From the NCBI GenBank assembly GCA_002347815.1, contig DDXV01000058.1:1-15045 (forward strand): a DNA stretch of 15,045 bases. Reading direction: 5' to 3'. The notes beneath the pieces were generated by a model that ran no database searches, had not been told where the DNA came from, and saw nothing but the letters and a program-made list of their open reading frames with translations. This DNA comes from Syntrophaceae bacterium UBA2251. GTDB taxonomy: Bacteria; Desulfobacterota; Syntrophia; Syntrophales; UBA2251. Of this stretch, positions 14,093 to 15,045 are shown one piece after another. How positions within the stretch are numbered: the first letter of the stretch is position 1; each line of letters begins with the position of its first letter. Made by a program: the position numbers and the translations under genes.

Positions 14093-14635
14093 ATGGGCAA
14101 AACGATCTGGAAGCGAGCGGCGTTTCTGTGGATGATGTGGGCGGTCTGTGTGCTGGCGATCGGCGGCTGCGGGTACCGCCCTTATGGCGGCGACAACGGC
14201 GTCGATCCCGGCATCCGGGTCGTTTATGTCGCGCCCTTTGCCAACCGGACGGCGGAGGCCGATATCGAGACCGCGTTCCGCAACGCCTTCATCCGGGAAT
14301 TCATCAAGGGCACGCGGTACCGCGTCGTCGCGGACCGGGACGAGGCGGACGCCATCCTGACGGGCGCCATCAACAGTCTGTTGACCGACGCCGTGGCCTA
14401 CAGCCAGGCGGGGTTCGCGATGCAGCAGCGGATGACCGTTTCCTTGTCGCTGACCTTCACGGACGCCAAGGGGGGGCGTACCCTCTGGCGGACGGACCAT
14501 TTCTCCTGGTACGTGGATTACCTGGCGAGCGATACGAGTCAGGTCCAGACCGACGCCAATCGCAAAAACACCCTCATCACGCTGTCCCGTGAGACCGCGG
14601 AGAGGGCGTTCGCGCTGATGACCGCCGGGTTCTGA
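14093..14635 (+). CDS. lptE: LPS-assembly lipoprotein LptE
   Basis: Outer-membrane lipoprotein that plugs the LptD barrel and helps deliver lipopolysaccharide to the cell surface. The 180-residue form begins with a lipoprotein signal peptide: basic n-region MGKTIWKR, hydrophobic stretch 9-24, and lipobox IGGC with lipidated Cys26 followed by GYRPYG, the C-G-Y start typical of LptE. The mature part contains V-Y-V-A-P-F-A-N-R-T and A-F-x-x-A-F-I-R-E-F, then beta-rich sequence, as in the family. An upstream ATG at 14060 overlapping the leuS stop would add 11 residues; neither start has a strong Shine-Dalgarno sequence, and the signal peptide favours 14093. leuS-lptE order is widely conserved, which raises confidence since the family is sequence-variable. 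Confidence 0.88.
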   Translation: MGKTIWKRAAFLWMMWAVCVLAIGGCGYRPYGGDNGVDPGIRVVYVAPFANRTAEADIETAFRNAFIREFIKGTRYRVVADRDEADAILTGAINSLLTDAVAYSQAGFAMQQRMTVSLSLTFTDAKGGRTLWRTDHFSWYVDYLASDTSQVQTDANRKNTLITLSRETAERAFALMTAGF

Positions 14636-14641
14636 TCCGGG

Positions 14642-14908
14642 CTATTTTTTTGTCGCGTTGACCCGTTTCGTCAGGCGGGAGATTTTCCGGGAGGCCGTTT
14701 TCTTGGTAAAAATCCCCTTGGCGCCGGCCTTGGCGATCACCGGCACGGCCACGGCCAAGGCTTCCTTCGCCCCTTCCTGATCCTTCGCTTCCACCGCCGT
14801 GAGGACGGACTTGATCCGCGCCTTCGTGCTCGACTTGATCATGGTATTGCGCAGGGTTTTCTTTCCCGACTGGCGGCTTCGCTTTTCCGCCGATTTGTGT
14901 GATGCCAA
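14642..14908 (-). CDS. rpsT: 30S ribosomal protein S20
   Basis: An 88-residue Lys/Arg/Ser-rich helical protein that binds 16S rRNA early in small-subunit assembly. The opening ASHKSAEKRSRQS and the C-terminal KGIFTKKTASRKISRLTKRVNA are typical of S20. The start codon is TTG at 14908-14906, preceded by GGGAGGAA at 8-base spacing; no ATG is available nearby in frame. The E. coli rpsT gene also starts with UUG, a feature tied there to translational autoregulation. It converges on lptE with only 6 bases between stop codons, and I see no intrinsic terminator, so its transcript probably runs antisense into the 3' end of lptE. It has its own promoter upstream. Confidence 0.96.
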   Translation of the reverse strand: MASHKSAEKRSRQSGKKTLRNTMIKSSTKARIKSVLTAVEAKDQEGAKEALAVAVPVIAKAGAKGIFTKKTASRKISRLTKRVNATKK

Positions 14909-14950
14909 AAGCTGTTCCTCCCGTTCCCGAATTTTTACAACTGGGCGTTC

Positions 14951-14979
14951 TTCCTACCCGAAAACCCCCGCACTGTCAA
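14951..14979 (-). promoter_or_regulatory. Sigma-70-type promoter of rpsT
   Basis: On the minus strand a perfect TTGACA (14979-14974) is followed after 17 bases by TAGGAA (14956-14951), which matches the -10 consensus at only three positions. The predicted leader to the TTG start is about 35 bases. The strong -35 and exact spacing make it plausible, but the weak -10 keeps confidence moderate. The sequence from 14980 to the right edge holds no gene I can recognise. Confidence 0.55.
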
Positions 14980-15045
14980 GTCCTAATCGATTCCCGCCGT
15001 TACCCGCCGCACGATCCGCCCCTCGGGTCTGCGACAAAAAAGTAG

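Noticed and set aside
1..15045. CRISPR arrays, complete insertion sequences or rRNA genes
   Set aside because: No regularly spaced repeats, complete transposase gene with paired ends, or rRNA-like sequence was seen on either strand.

Overview
This window looks like chromosomal housekeeping DNA from a GC-rich Gram-negative bacterium, most likely a member of Desulfobacterota (the former Deltaproteobacteria, Syntrophales/Geobacter-like). I infer this from gene order. The run DUF177-rpmF-fab genes-rpiB-glyA-dCMP deaminase-nrdR-rib genes-nusB-leuS-lptE is, as I remember it, typical of that phylum. LptE also implies an outer membrane with lipopolysaccharide. No database search was possible.

Layout. 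The left edge (1-390) is visibly more AT-rich and almost gene-free. It carries only the first codons of a leftward gene whose N-terminus resembles DUF4338/DruA-like mobile-element proteins. A rho-independent terminator, a tRNA-Glu(CTC) gene and gltX follow, all on the minus strand. From a divergent promoter region near 2230-2309 a long plus-strand gene train starts: a DUF177/YceD protein, rpmF (L32), fabD, acpP, fabF, rpiB, glyA, a dCMP deaminase, nrdR, ribE, ribBA, ribH, nusB, leuS and lptE. At the right, rpsT (S20) lies on the minus strand, convergent with lptE, and has its own promoter.

How the genes fit together. The first block couples ribosome assembly (DUF177, L32) to fatty acid elongation (FabD, AcpP, FabF). 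The middle block covers sugar phosphate, one-carbon and deoxynucleotide metabolism (RpiB, GlyA, dCMP deaminase and the ribonucleotide reductase repressor NrdR). The third makes riboflavin (RibE, RibBA, RibH). The last joins transcription antitermination (NusB), leucyl-tRNA charging (LeuS) and LPS transport (LptE). Several junctions are tight: fabF/rpiB and dCMP deaminase/nrdR overlap by ATGA, and ATG codons also overlap the stops of ribBA and leuS.

I find no clearly new multi-gene system. The points most worth a second look are the mobile-element start beside the tRNA gene, the missing plsX, fabH, fabG and ribD in otherwise canonical clusters, a perfect 20-bp palindrome plus a GC hairpin between nrdR and ribE, symmetrical back-to-back promoters, and UUG starts in fabF and rpsT.
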